A stretch of 64,000 nt of DNA. Origin: JAVBLK01 sp031553565. Its GTDB lineage: Bacteria > Bacillota > Clostridia > Christensenellales > DUVY01. The notes beneath the pieces are model-generated. The model had not been told where the DNA came from. It ran no database searches and saw nothing but the letters and a program-made list of their open reading frames with translations. How positions within the stretch are numbered: the first letter of the stretch is position 1; every line of letters begins with the position of its first letter. Shown here one piece after another: positions 33,115 to 42,444 of this stretch. The translations under genes were made by a program, and so were the position numbers. The stretch is from contig JAVBLK010000037.1 in NCBI GenBank assembly GCA_031553565.1, positions 1 through 64,000 of the forward strand, given 5' to 3'.

Positions 33115-34988
33115 CAAACCACGACCGCCCTGTATTCACTCGGAACGATATTGAATAATTCATTTGCCGCGGCAGCGTCGTCCTCACGGTTCACGGCCGC
33201 CTGCAGCCGGCGAAGCCCGTCAATAAGCGCGTTGCCGTTCACGCTGCAAAGCTTTGTGATAAATATGCCCTCATGCGAGGTCTTGTCGCACATCTCGTTG
33301 TCGAACCGCAGCTCCTCGAACAGCTTCTCACCCTTCCTGAGACCCACTATTTCTATCTTTATATCCTTATGCGGCTCATAACCCGACAGCCTGATAAGAT
33401 CTTCGGCAAGACTGTAAATCTTTACAGGCTCGCCCATATCAAGCACAAACACCTCGCCGCCGGCGGCAAAGGCCCCCGCCTGCAGCACCAGACTTACCGC
33501 CTCGGGGATCGTCATAAAATAACGCATTATTTCCTTATGCGTGACCGTAACGGGGCCGCCTGCCGCAATCTGTTTCAAAAAGATAGGTATCGCGCTGCCG
33601 TTGCTGCCCACGACGTTGCCGAAACGCACCGCCGCCATCTTGACGCGGCTGGTGCGCCCCCGCGCCTGTACGATCATCTCGGCCACGCGCTTGGTTGCGC
33701 CCATAATATTGGCCGGGTTTACGGCCTTATCGGTTGAAATGAATATAAACTTCTCCACGCCGCTTTCGTCGCACTGGTTAATAAGGTTCAGCGTCCCGAA
33801 AATATTTGTCTTAATCGCCTCGTTACAGTTGATCTCCATCATCGGGACATGCTTATAGGCCGCCGCGTGAAAAACAACTTCCGGTTTATATCTGGCAAAT
33901 ACTTCCGAAAGCTTCCGCTTGTCCCTGACATTGCCGATAATAAGAGTATAACGCTCCCGCGGGAAAACCGCAGACAGCTCGTTGTCCAGCTCGAAAACGC
34001 CGTTCTCGTACGCGTCAAAAATAATAAGGTGCCTGCATCCGAATCTGAGCACCTGACGGCACAGCTCCGACCCGATCGACCCCGCTGCGCCGGTGATAAG
34101 GATAGCCTTGTCCTTTACGCAGGAATCAACAAGCTCCTGCCGTATCCGTATCTCGTCGCGCCCGAGCAGCGCCTCGATCTTTATATCCTCCAGGCGAACG
34201 GTCTCACCGTTTATCGCGCTGCTGTCGGTCACGATCGGGGCGATCTTGACCTCGACCTTACAATCCAAACACGCCTGATAAAGCGCTTTAAGGTCGGACT
34301 TGACTATCTTGGAAATAGCGATAATTATGGCGTCTGCGCGGTATTCACGGACTGCGCTTGCCAGCTTATCCCGTCCGCCGATAACGTCGATGCCGGAGAG
34401 CGTCATCCCCTGCTTGTCGGGATTGTCGTCTATTATTGCGACCGGTGCATAGCCCAGGGCGGGATTATTGATAAACCTTGTGATAAGGTATGCGCCCGTA
34501 TAGCCCGCGCCGATAATTATCGCGCGCTTCTGTTGGCTCTCGCCGTCCGGCCTTATTTGCTTGCGCAGATGGATAAAGTATTTGTAAAACCAATAAGAAA
34601 AGCGTAAGATCGCCGAAAAAGAGAAGCTTAAAAAGCTAAACATCAAAGTAAACTGCGGACTCAACAGCAGCGCTTCGCCGAGCACCGGAATAAGCGCAAG
34701 GATCGTAAGGACGGCCATCGCCACAAAAAACGCGCTGATTACGCGCATCAGCTCCATTCTGCCCGCGTATTTCCAAATGCCCGAAAAACAGCCGAACGCC
34801 AGCAGCATCGTCATAACTGCGCCGACGCATATGACCAGCCGCACTATCATTACGGGCGAAAACTGAACGTCAAGGCTTCCGGCATTGATAATAAGCTCCG
34901 CCAGAAAAAATGTCGCCGCTGTTAATATGAGGTCGAGAAAGAAGGTTATTACTTTCGACCTGTTTCTTTTGTGCGTTTTTTTCTCCAT
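33114..34988 (-). CDS. Polytopic nucleotide-sugar dehydratase/epimerase (CapD/PglF/FlaA1 type)
   Basis: 624 residues. Four N-terminal membrane helices (to about 140), a CoA-binding-like Rossmann segment IIGAGYTGAYL, then the catalytic SDR domain with ITGAAGSIGSELCRQ near 305, STDKAVNPANIMGATKR around 395 (Lys of the active site) and RFGNVVGSNGSAIPIF. Members are UDP-GlcNAc C4,6-dehydratases or C5/C6-epimerases that make deoxysugars at the membrane. The start has AAGGG very close, so it is not secure. Placed between the Wzz-like gene and uppP. Confidence 0.9.
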   Translation of the reverse strand: MEKKTHKRNRSKVITFFLDLILTAATFFLAELIINAGSLDVQFSPVMIVRLVICVGAVMTMLLAFGCFSGIWKYAGRMELMRVISAFFVAMAVLTILALIPVLGEALLLSPQFTLMFSFLSFSFSAILRFSYWFYKYFIHLRKQIRPDGESQQKRAIIIGAGYTGAYLITRFINNPALGYAPVAIIDDNPDKQGMTLSGIDVIGGRDKLASAVREYRADAIIIAISKIVKSDLKALYQACLDCKVEVKIAPIVTDSSAINGETVRLEDIKIEALLGRDEIRIRQELVDSCVKDKAILITGAAGSIGSELCRQVLRFGCRHLIIFDAYENGVFELDNELSAVFPRERYTLIIGNVRDKRKLSEVFARYKPEVVFHAAAYKHVPMMEINCNEAIKTNIFGTLNLINQCDESGVEKFIFISTDKAVNPANIMGATKRVAEMIVQARGRTSRVKMAAVRFGNVVGSNGSAIPIFLKQIAAGGPVTVTHKEIMRYFMTIPEAVSLVLQAGAFAAGGEVFVLDMGEPVKIYSLAEDLIRLSGYEPHKDIKIEIVGLRKGEKLFEELRFDNEMCDKTSHEGIFITKLCSVNGNALIDGLRRLQAAVNREDDAAAANELFNIVPSEYRAVVV

Positions 34989-35049
34989 TCCCTTAAACTA
35001 AAGCGGCGTCAGCCATGCTTTTACATGCCTGTTGCAATAAAGACGCGGC

Positions 35050-36237
35050 TTATTTTATAAAGTCGCTTCTTGTGTCCGTGACAAAAACCGAAAGCAGCTT
35101 CAGCCTTGCCGTATCGGCGACCTCTTTCATATGCTTTACCGCTTTCATACTCGTGTTCTTTTGTCCGATCACCGCCACTACCCCGTCGCAGAGCTCACAT
35201 GCGATGGCGCAATCGTAGTTGCTTGCCTCGACCGTGTCGATAAGTATATAGTCAAATTCCTTCTCTGCGTCGGAAAGCAGCTTTTCCCATTCGGCGCGAG
35301 TCTGGTTTTCCTGGTTTATGACCTTGACGCGGTGGCCGTATTTCCGCATCGACGCCGCGTGCATCTCGAGCACGTGCGCGGTTTCCGCGGTCTTCTTCGG
35401 GCAGATAAAGCCTACCGTCCTACAGCCCTCTTCTTTTTCTATAAGATAGCCGTAACGCACCGCATTCTCGTCGTAGGGCGCGGCCGAGTACCCGCCGCCT
35501 TTCGCGCCGGAGTCGACATATACGGGCTGAAGCCCCGCCGCGCTGATAAGCTGCACGGAATTAGGCTTGTTGTTGAAAAAATACACACAGACGGCGATCG
35601 CCACGCCGATCACCGCGCCGGCCAATGCGCCCGCGACAATCGCTATTATCCTGTCGGACTGCCGCACATAACCTTTTACGCTGATTTTATCGGGGTCGGA
35701 TTTGAATATCCCGCTGCTTGTGGCCGAGATCCTGAAGACCTCGTCGGCGCCTACCTGTACAATCATATCGGACATCAGATCTGTAACATAATTCTGTATT
35801 TCGTCCGCAAACGTATTCAATATCGCCTTTGCGTCCTCGAACTCCCGGTCGATGACATAGATACTGATAAACGGATCGACCGAGATCTTCACAGCATCCT
35901 TAAAAGCCCTTTCCTTTTTAGGCTCGGCCGTTCCGCTAAAAATATTGTCCTTGATCTTATTAAAGACCTTCGCCTCGCATTCCGACGAGATATAGTTCTT
36001 TATGTTGTTGATATTGTTTTCATTGTAAATAATCAGCTCGCCGCTGACATTTACCTGGTTTAAGTAAATATTCATTTGGTAAACGTCCTTGGAAAGCGGC
36101 ATCGCCGCAAGAACGTACACGGCGGCGATCAGCGCGCCGAATATAACCAGAAAGCCTATCATCAGCCACTTTTTCAGCACTGCTTTTATTATTACCATGA
36201 AAGATATTTCCTGACCGGGTGCGGAGGCTTCGTCCAT
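35050..36237 (-). CDS. Wzz/YveK-like chain-length protein fused to a degenerate BY-kinase domain
   Basis: 395 residues. Membrane helix about 25-47, an external Wzz-like domain, a second helix about 195-218 (IIAIVAGALAGAVIGVAIAV), then a cytoplasmic domain. That domain has the shape of a bacterial tyrosine kinase (CpsD/YwqD): GCRTVGFICP where the Walker A strand should be, YDYILIDTVEA-like Walker B (FDYILIDTVEAS), and CELCDGVVAVIGQKNTSMKAVKHMKEV. However, the P-loop residues GEGKS are absent (KKTAETAH instead) and there is no Tyr-rich tail. It probably tunes polymer length without kinase activity. AAGGAG lies 9 bases before the ATG. First gene of the block, after a long structured leader. Confidence 0.78.
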   Translation of the reverse strand: MDEASAPGQEISFMVIIKAVLKKWLMIGFLVIFGALIAAVYVLAAMPLSKDVYQMNIYLNQVNVSGELIIYNENNINNIKNYISSECEAKVFNKIKDNIFSGTAEPKKERAFKDAVKISVDPFISIYVIDREFEDAKAILNTFADEIQNYVTDLMSDMIVQVGADEVFRISATSSGIFKSDPDKISVKGYVRQSDRIIAIVAGALAGAVIGVAIAVCVYFFNNKPNSVQLISAAGLQPVYVDSGAKGGGYSAAPYDENAVRYGYLIEKEEGCRTVGFICPKKTAETAHVLEMHAASMRKYGHRVKVINQENQTRAEWEKLLSDAEKEFDYILIDTVEASNYDCAIACELCDGVVAVIGQKNTSMKAVKHMKEVADTARLKLLSVFVTDTRSDFIK

Positions 36238-36451
36238 TATTTTTAGCTCCTTAGACTGTTAATTTGCCGGTATCATTCGAAAGCAGCCGGCAGCTTTGCC
36301 GCCTGCTTTAAAAGCCGGCTTTAAAGGCCTTTGCCGGATCGCCCGTTCCCCCCTGCAAGGAAGTTCGCAGGGCGATAAGCGGCGCAGCGGTATGCGGACA
36401 TTTCCGGTGTATACCGGAAGCCGCTTAAAATATTATAACATAAGAACGGGA
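36238..36451 (-). promoter_or_regulatory. Long structured leader of the exopolysaccharide block, possible riboswitch
   Basis: On the minus strand an extended -10, TGTTATAAT, near 36440 starts a leader of about 190 bases rich in stems: CTTCCGGTATACACCGGAA, CCCTGC/GCAGGG (36352-36373), and the palindrome around GCCTTTAAAGCCGGC. The motifs GGCAAAG, GCAAAGC and CCGGC late in the leader faintly recall a cyclic-di-GMP-I aptamer, and GCTTA...GGGGGGAAC recalls ydaO (c-di-AMP). Neither match is complete. I see structure, not an identified class. Confidence 0.4.
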
Positions 36452-37729
36452 TTATTGTATGCTGTTTATATAAGTTTTAAAGACAGCAAGAGTATTTTTA
36501 ACCTTTTCGGCGTCCCCGCACTCGACCATGACCCTGACCTTGGGCTCGGTGCCCGACATCCTTGCCACTATCCTGCCGATTCCGCTGAACTCCGCCTGAT
36601 ATTTTTTGCATAGGGCTTTAAAGCCCTCGTCCTCCATAATGGACGGCTTGGCATATTCGGCGATAGCGCCCTGAGGGCACAGGTCAAGGCGCACCGGCGG
36701 CTTTAGCCTGCCGCCGCAGAGCATCGATTTTATAAAAAACAAGCCGGCGGCTATCCCGTCGCCCGTCGCGCCGCATTCCCTGATAATATAATGGCCGCTT
36801 TGCTCGCCGCCCAGGGAATAACCGCTCTTAAACATTTCGTCCGCAATATATTTATCGCCCACAGGAGTGCGCAAAAGCTTTATGCCGTCGGCATTTAAGG
36901 CCTTCTCCAGCGCAAGGTTATTTAAGATCGTGCCCACTACGGCGCCGCCGCGAAGCTCCATAGATTTAGAAAGATTGTATATGACGCTGTCGCCGTCAAG
37001 CACCTCGCCGTTCACCGCGATGGACAAGCGGTCGGCGTCGCCGTCGAAGGAAAGCCCCGTCTGCCCGTCCGTAAGGCAGGAGATCACTGTTTCCGGATAG
37101 AGCGCGCCGCACTTTTCGTTTATGCGGCCGCCCGCGGAAATATCGCAGTGGATCGCCGTGACCGAGCAGCCCAGCGCCTTGAAAATGCCGGGCGCCACCA
37201 ACCCTGCCGCTCCGTTTGCGCAGTCTAAGGCCACTTTGACGCCTTTAAAATCGCAGTCCTTGAACATTCCGCAGATATGCGCGGCATATTCGCCGGCTGC
37301 AAGCTTGTTTTCGGACAACCCGCCGCCGCCGCAGCTTTTTAACGGGTTATCGATATAATGTTCGATCCGCGCCTCCTCCGTTTCGGTAAGCTTTATCCCG
37401 CTGCCGGCGAAGATCTTTATGCCGTTAAATTCCGGCGGGTTGTGCGACGCGCTGATCATCACGCCGCATTTAGCGGCGTACTTTATCGTAAGATAGGATA
37501 TCGCCGGCGTAGGCAGTATCCCCGCCGACATGACGCTGCAGCCCATGTCCGACAGCCCCCTTGAGTATTCCCTTAAAAGCGCGGGACAACTCAGCCTTGT
37601 GTCGCAGCCTATTATGTAGAGCCCCTTGCCCATTGCCGCCGCCGTAGCGGCGCCCGCGCGGTAGCTCAATTCGTCGGTAAGGAATTTACCGTACTCGCCC
37701 CTGATTCCGTCTGTTCCAAAATATTTCAT
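36452..37729 (-). CDS. glmM: Phosphoglucosamine mutase
   Basis: 425 residues, alpha-D-phosphohexomutase family. Opens MKYFGTDGIRGEYG; phosphoserine loop SASHNPPEFNGIKIF near 93; metal loop DGDADR near 228; sugar loop GGEQSGH; phosphate loop RMSGTEPKVRVMVE. Converts glucosamine-6-P to glucosamine-1-P for UDP-GlcNAc. About 20 residues shorter than usual GlmM but all four loops are intact. Promoter TTGCGA-N17-TATAAT predicts a 3-base leader. The Wzz-like gene follows behind its own promoter. Confidence 0.9.
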   Translation of the reverse strand: MKYFGTDGIRGEYGKFLTDELSYRAGAATAAAMGKGLYIIGCDTRLSCPALLREYSRGLSDMGCSVMSAGILPTPAISYLTIKYAAKCGVMISASHNPPEFNGIKIFAGSGIKLTETEEARIEHYIDNPLKSCGGGGLSENKLAAGEYAAHICGMFKDCDFKGVKVALDCANGAAGLVAPGIFKALGCSVTAIHCDISAGGRINEKCGALYPETVISCLTDGQTGLSFDGDADRLSIAVNGEVLDGDSVIYNLSKSMELRGGAVVGTILNNLALEKALNADGIKLLRTPVGDKYIADEMFKSGYSLGGEQSGHYIIRECGATGDGIAAGLFFIKSMLCGGRLKPPVRLDLCPQGAIAEYAKPSIMEDEGFKALCKKYQAEFSGIGRIVARMSGTEPKVRVMVECGDAEKVKNTLAVFKTYINSIQ

Positions 37730-37731
37730 TG

Positions 37732-37767
37732 CATAAACATTATATGCAGTTTTAAAAAAAGTCGCAA
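37732..37767 (-). promoter_or_regulatory. glmM promoter (near-leaderless)
   Basis: Minus strand TTGCGA (37767-37762), 17-base spacer, TATAAT (37744-37739); predicted +1 at 37732, three bases before the ATG. Confidence 0.75.
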
Positions 37768-37815
37768 CAAAAAACGCTGAAAAAACGCCGGTCCGAAAGG
37801 TAAATTTCCGGCTTG

Positions 37816-37851
37816 CATAGTAAATCAGCTTTATACTAAGTTAGTTTTAAA
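37816..37851 (+). repeat. R2 element remnant
   Basis: CATAGTAAATCAGCTTTATA followed by CTAAGTTAGTTTTAAATT: both ends of R2 with the centre gone, decayed. It sits in the 303-base gap between glmM and spoIIID, which otherwise holds only promoters; GTCATAAT near 37950 followed by CGTATTAAT might be a sigma-E type site for spoIIID, but I am not sure. Confidence 0.4.
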
Positions 37852-38032
37852 TTACCAAAAACGCTACTTTGTATTAAAAACCTGCAAAACCCGCTTTAGC
37901 GCACACGGCCGGAATACCGCCGCGCCTTAAGCGGACCTGTCGAAAAATGTCATAATAAATAAGCTTTTTGCGTATTAATGATAATAGGGCTTTCGCGCCC
38001 GGAGCAATTATATAAAGGGGAGACGGTATGCC

Positions 38033-38281
38033 ATGAAATCCTACATCGCCAAAAGGGCGCTGGAGACGGCGCAGTACATCATAGAAAATAAAATTACTGT
38101 ACGGGAGGCGGCGAAGACCTTTTGCATAAGCAAATCGACGGTACATAAGGATATTACCGAACGGCTGGAGGAGATAGACAAAATCTTGTGCGGCCGGGTA
38201 AAAGAAGTACTCAAAATAAACCTTGACGAGCGGCATATCCGCGGCGGCAACGCGACAAAGGCCAAATACGGCGGCGCATAA
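38033..38281 (+). CDS. spoIIID: Sporulation transcription factor SpoIIID
   Basis: 82 residues with the SpoIIID helix-turn-helix: VREAAKTFCISKSTVHKDITERL at 23-45, followed by a basic C-terminal helix (DERHIRGGNATKAKYGG) used for DNA contact. In endospore formers it is made in the mother cell under sigma-E and switches gene expression towards the sigma-K stage. GGGGAG lies 10 bases before the ATG. Terminator at 38312. Its presence is the best single sign that the organism belongs to a sporulating lineage. Confidence 0.95.
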   Translation: MKSYIAKRALETAQYIIENKITVREAAKTFCISKSTVHKDITERLEEIDKILCGRVKEVLKINLDERHIRGGNATKAKYGGA

Positions 38282-38311
38282 GGGAATCGGCCGCTCTTCA
38301 TCACTATCCAA

Positions 38312-38348
38312 GAGAAAAAACCGGGATCCGGCGGGTCCCGGTTTTTTT
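38312..38348. terminator. Bidirectional terminator between spoIIID and hybrid kinase
   Basis: AAAAAACCGGGA and its partner TCCCGGTTTTTTT enclose a short loop, with A and T runs on both sides, so it can end both convergent genes. Confidence 0.88.
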
Positions 38349-38387
38349 ACAATTTAGGCTTCTCGTCCGTCCTTTCCGCTGCGCTCT

Positions 38388-41300
38388 TTATGCTTTCCTC
38401 AGATACTTTCTGAGCAGCGCCATAACCTCGTCTATGTCCAGGGGCTTGCCGATGTGGCCGTTCATCCCGGCGTCCATACACCGGGCGATATCCTCCTTGA
38501 ACACATTGGCCGTCATCGCGATTATCGGCACTTCCTTTGACCCCTGGATATCCGAGGCGCGGATCATTCTTGCCGCCGTCAGCCCGTCCATCTCGGGCAT
38601 CTGCAGATCCATAAATATAAGGTCGTACTTTCCGCTGTTGTCGGAAAACAGCCGGACAGCCTGCACGCCGTTCTCGGCGGAATCGATCCTGATCCGCGTG
38701 GGCTCCAAAACGGTCAAAACTATCTCGCGGTTGATTTCCACGTCCTCGCAAAGCATGATCCTGTACGCCGAGAAATCATCGGCGTCCGCGTCTGTTTCCG
38801 CCGCCTTTTCCCCGACAGACAGACTATCGCCGATCGCTTTCCTGATAGCGTTCGGAAACAGCGGCTTCTGCAGGAATTTATTGACGCCGGCGCGCTTGGC
38901 GTCGCCCTCTATCTCGCTTAACTCGACTGACGATATCATAATGATTTTCGGGTCGCCCGCCGCAAGAGACCTGATCCTGTGCGACAGCTCGATACCGTCC
39001 ATTCCCGGCATATTCCAATCGATAAAATATATATCGTAGCCGCCCTTTTCCACGATCAGTTTCAGCGCCTCCGCGCCGCCGGCCGCAACGTCGCATTTAA
39101 AGCCGATCCGGCCCGCCACGTCTGTGAAAAATTCCCTGATATCTGGCATATCGTCGACCGCCAAGGCCCTCAGCGACGCGAAATCGGGCTTTGACGCCCC
39201 CGCCGCCGCTTCTGCCGCGCCGCGCCTGATCGTTATAGTAAACGAGAATGTCGAGCCCTTGCCTGTTTCGCTGATCACCGAAATCTGTCCGCCCATCATT
39301 TCGACGATACTCTTCGATATGACCAGCCCCAGCCCCGTGCCGCCGTACTTTCTGGACGTACCGCTCTCGGCCTGCTCGAACGAGGTAAACAGCCGCGGCA
39401 TCTGTTCCGGCGAGATCCCGATCCCGGTGTCCTGCACCTCGATCAAAAGCCGCAGCCCGCCGTCCGCGTTTTCACCCAAATATTTAGACCTGACGGTGAT
39501 AGTACCCTTTTCGGGAGTGAATTTGACCGCGTTGCTTAAAAGGTTGGTCAGCACCTGCGCCAGCCGCTGGTCATCGCCGTACAGCGTCTCCGGTATCGCC
39601 GGATCGATATAGAAAGAGAAAGTCTGTTTCTTCTCCTCCACCCTGAAATTCACGACGTTGGCGACCCTCTCCAGCACCTTCTCAAAATTGAATTCGGCGT
39701 CGGACAGCGTAAACTTATTCGCCTCGATCTTTGACATGTCCAGAATGTCGTTGATGACGCCCAAAAGGTGGGTGGACGCGTCCTCTATTTTATTGAAGGA
39801 ATAGTCCTTTTTCTCCAAATTGTCCGCCGCTTTCCCGATAGAGGTCATACCGATGATAGCGTTCAAAGGCGTGCGGATCTCGTGGCTCATATTGGACAAA
39901 AAATCGGTCTTTGCCTTGCTGGCCTGCTCGGCCTTCCTTCGCGCGATCTGTATCTCCGTCACGTCGTTGGTGGCGATGATATAGCCTTTTTGTGCCCCGC
40001 GGTTGTCGGTAAGGTAGCTTGCCGTGCCCTTAAAGTATTGGCCGCTGTCCTCCTTAAAGACCACCACCGCCTCGCCGCCCTCTTTAAGCGCGCGTATCGG
40101 GCAGTCCTTGGAGCCTATCTGATATATGCTGTTTTTACTGTAAGGCTTGCCCACCACCTCGTCAATGCTTTTTTTATTGATGTACTTTAGGCCCAGGTCG
40201 TTCATATAGATTATGTTCAGGTCAAGATCGGTGATGCACAGCGGGCTCTTCACGCTGTCGACGACGCTGTCCGCCAGCTCATCGATCGAGTCCGCCAGGA
40301 TCCCGAACTCGTCTTTTGCCCTTGACCGCAGCCGGAATTGCCGCTCGCCCGCCTTAAAGCGCGATATCCCCGCGACAAGCTGGTTTATATTGCTGCTCAA
40401 GGAAGATGCGACCCAAACCGCCACCAGTACGACTATGGCCACCAGTACGAAGGTCAGCGGCCCGATGATAAGGATCGTTTCCTTCAGGCTGGCGCCGGCG
40501 GCTTCCTCAAGCCGCGCCTTTGTTATCGCCGCCGGCCTTGTGAAGTCGTCAAGCCCCGCGCCTATCGCCACAAACCCGAACCCGCGCAAGGAACCGCCGT
40601 TCGCCGCGCCCGGCGCGTACTGCCCGGTATAATAAGGTATGGCCGCCGCTGTAGTAAGCTTGTACAGCCCGCTCCATTTTATATAGAACGAGCCGGAGCC
40701 GCCCGCTTGTGTCAGCTCCATCCAGCCGGTGCACTGCGGCGCGTTGTTGAGATATCTGCCGTCCAGCCCGACAATCCCGGCCTTTGTCAGCGCGGCTGCG
40801 GGAGTCTTGCTGCGGTCCTGCGCGTTGAATTCGGGTACGGAGTTTTGTTCGGAATACGCGCCCCAGGAAAGCTGCGCCGGCGACGCAAGCGGATCGTTCG
40901 CTTTGACGCCCTGTGCCCAGGCTTGCCACGCTTCATAGATAGGTGTCTCCAGCCACGGCGTCTGCGGATAGCCCGTTTCGGCGTCGTATCCCACGATCGA
41001 GTTATGGCGCGGGTGACAGATGCTGCGGCATTTGTAGTCCCAGATGAACGCATAATTGCCTTCATACGCGCTGGAAAGATCAGTATAACGGCTGTTCATC
41101 GGCGTGATGTGGTCTACCATCTCCATGATATGGTCGTGGTTGAGCGCGAAAGTCACATATCCCGTCTTGACGCCGTTATCAAAAACCGGCGTCGCCCAGC
41201 GCACTATCCCCTCGAACCTTTTCCCGTTGGGGTTTTCCTTGCCTGCGTAAGCCTGCGCCCTGTAGTCAAAGTCGATCGGATAGCCGCGGTCGGCTGCGGC

Positions 41301-42137
41301 CTTATTGACGTTCGCCTCTGTATACATACCGATGTAATTTGAGCCTACATACGCGCCGATGACGTCAGAGACATATATCTCGCCTTCATCAAGTAAGGCA
41401 AGCACGGGAAAATAACTTTCCGCTTTTACGTATGTATTGATATAGTTGCCCGTTTCCGGGTCAGTCACGGAGACGTTGCGCTTAAACGTGCTCAGCGGCG
41501 AGTTCTTTTTGGTGGTCGCCGTTCCTTTTGGGCCGCTTAAGGGCGTCACATATTTATATATTTCCTGCCCGCTGATATCAAGATAGGTAATCTCGTCATA
41601 TAACGGCACGTCGACATACTCGTACTCCTCGGGCGCGCGGTAGTTAAAGCCGTCGTTATCGTTGTTCTGCCCGTTCGCTGACTTTTCCGGATTGTACAGC
41701 GGCGCGCCCGCTCCCGCGCCGGCCTCTTGCCACAGGTTATTCTCCTTATCCTCCGTCCACTCGCCGGCGTCCGGGTCGACATGCCTGATTATCCTGCCCG
41801 TCTTTGCCTCTGAAAACGCCTTGTACGCCGCATCCGAGGGCGCAATCCCCCGCGCCAAAAGCCGGATATCCGCGTCGCGCCCGTACAGGAAGGCGGCTAC
41901 CTCCTTCGCCGTGCCGGTCGACATCCGCTCGATGTTTTCGACCGCGCTCTTATTCAGCGCCTCGGACGAGTCCCTTACCGCGATCTCGCGCAGCCGGCTG
42001 CCCAGTGAAACTATCGCGGTCATCGCTATCACCGCGACAAGGACCAACGGGATGACCTTGAATACTATGAAGATCAAGATCAGCTTCGGCCGGAGCTTCA
42101 GAGAAATTTTTTCGGAAAACAGGCTGCCTTTTCGCAT
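38388..42137 (-). CDS. Hybrid sensor histidine kinase with two receiver domains
   Basis: 1249 residues. Membrane helix about 18-42; a very large external sensor (about 45-545) of the double-Cache kind, with the aromatic/Gly-rich patches common in such domains; a second helix about 547-572; HAMP; a PAS-like segment about 630-740 (CITDLDLNIIYMNDLGLKYI); HisKA with NMSHEIRTPLNAIIG (phospho-His near 752); HATPase; receiver 1 about 989-1105 (Asp in FIDWNMPGMDG near 1042); receiver 2 about 1126-1249 (Asp in FMDLQMPEMDG near 1174). No output domain, so signal must pass to a separate regulator or Hpt protein, not in the window. AAAAGGG precedes the ATG; promoter at 42210-42238. Paralogous to the kinase at 46214. 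Confidence 0.92.
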   Translation of the reverse strand: MRKGSLFSEKISLKLRPKLILIFIVFKVIPLVLVAVIAMTAIVSLGSRLREIAVRDSSEALNKSAVENIERMSTGTAKEVAAFLYGRDADIRLLARGIAPSDAAYKAFSEAKTGRIIRHVDPDAGEWTEDKENNLWQEAGAGAGAPLYNPEKSANGQNNDNDGFNYRAPEEYEYVDVPLYDEITYLDISGQEIYKYVTPLSGPKGTATTKKNSPLSTFKRNVSVTDPETGNYINTYVKAESYFPVLALLDEGEIYVSDVIGAYVGSNYIGMYTEANVNKAAADRGYPIDFDYRAQAYAGKENPNGKRFEGIVRWATPVFDNGVKTGYVTFALNHDHIMEMVDHITPMNSRYTDLSSAYEGNYAFIWDYKCRSICHPRHNSIVGYDAETGYPQTPWLETPIYEAWQAWAQGVKANDPLASPAQLSWGAYSEQNSVPEFNAQDRSKTPAAALTKAGIVGLDGRYLNNAPQCTGWMELTQAGGSGSFYIKWSGLYKLTTAAAIPYYTGQYAPGAANGGSLRGFGFVAIGAGLDDFTRPAAITKARLEEAAGASLKETILIIGPLTFVLVAIVVLVAVWVASSLSSNINQLVAGISRFKAGERQFRLRSRAKDEFGILADSIDELADSVVDSVKSPLCITDLDLNIIYMNDLGLKYINKKSIDEVVGKPYSKNSIYQIGSKDCPIRALKEGGEAVVVFKEDSGQYFKGTASYLTDNRGAQKGYIIATNDVTEIQIARRKAEQASKAKTDFLSNMSHEIRTPLNAIIGMTSIGKAADNLEKKDYSFNKIEDASTHLLGVINDILDMSKIEANKFTLSDAEFNFEKVLERVANVVNFRVEEKKQTFSFYIDPAIPETLYGDDQRLAQVLTNLLSNAVKFTPEKGTITVRSKYLGENADGGLRLLIEVQDTGIGISPEQMPRLFTSFEQAESGTSRKYGGTGLGLVISKSIVEMMGGQISVISETGKGSTFSFTITIRRGAAEAAAGASKPDFASLRALAVDDMPDIREFFTDVAGRIGFKCDVAAGGAEALKLIVEKGGYDIYFIDWNMPGMDGIELSHRIRSLAAGDPKIIMISSVELSEIEGDAKRAGVNKFLQKPLFPNAIRKAIGDSLSVGEKAAETDADADDFSAYRIMLCEDVEINREIVLTVLEPTRIRIDSAENGVQAVRLFSDNSGKYDLIFMDLQMPEMDGLTAARMIRASDIQGSKEVPIIAMTANVFKEDIARCMDAGMNGHIGKPLDIDEVMALLRKYLRKA

Positions 42138-42209
42138 AAATCTACCCTTTAAAAGTGTATGTTTTTGTATTTTTTGTTATTAAATTGTAATTAATATGTG
42201 AATATTTAC

Positions 42210-42238
42210 AGTATATCATATTTTGCTTCCGGGGACAA
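42210..42238 (-). promoter_or_regulatory. Promoter of the large hybrid kinase
   Basis: Minus strand TTGTCC (42238-42233), 17-base spacer ending TGA, TATACT (42215-42210). Predicted leader of about 66 bases. Confidence 0.7.
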
Positions 42239-42393
42239 GGAAATAAGCCGGGTCAGGCTCTCTTTTTTAGGCCGCTTGACGGTTGGTTAAAAATTTGCGT
42301 ATGTGGACGCATTGCGAATAATGAAAAATATTTTGTTTGGAAAACAATAATTAGATAATTTACACTTTTTCATAGGGAATAAACGCTTTAGGC

Positions 42394-42423
42394 TTGCCTT
42401 TTGGTGCTTCGTTATGATATAAT
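42394..42423 (+). promoter_or_regulatory. Promoter of the AAA/DUF4143 gene
   Basis: TTGCCT (42394-42399), 18-base spacer ending TGA, TATAAT (42418-42423); +1 about 15 bases before the ATG at 42445, leaving just enough room for the ribosome-binding site GGGAGG. Confidence 0.7.
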
Positions 42424-42444
42424 CTTCCAAACGGGAGGATAACT

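Noticed and set aside
35131..36063. 310-residue plus-strand frame opposite the Wzz-like gene
   Set aside because: Antisense artefact of a GC-biased gene; no family features.
40338..41342. 334-residue Arg-rich frame antisense to the hybrid kinase
   Set aside because: High Arg/Ala/Gly content from antisense codons and no ribosome-binding site.
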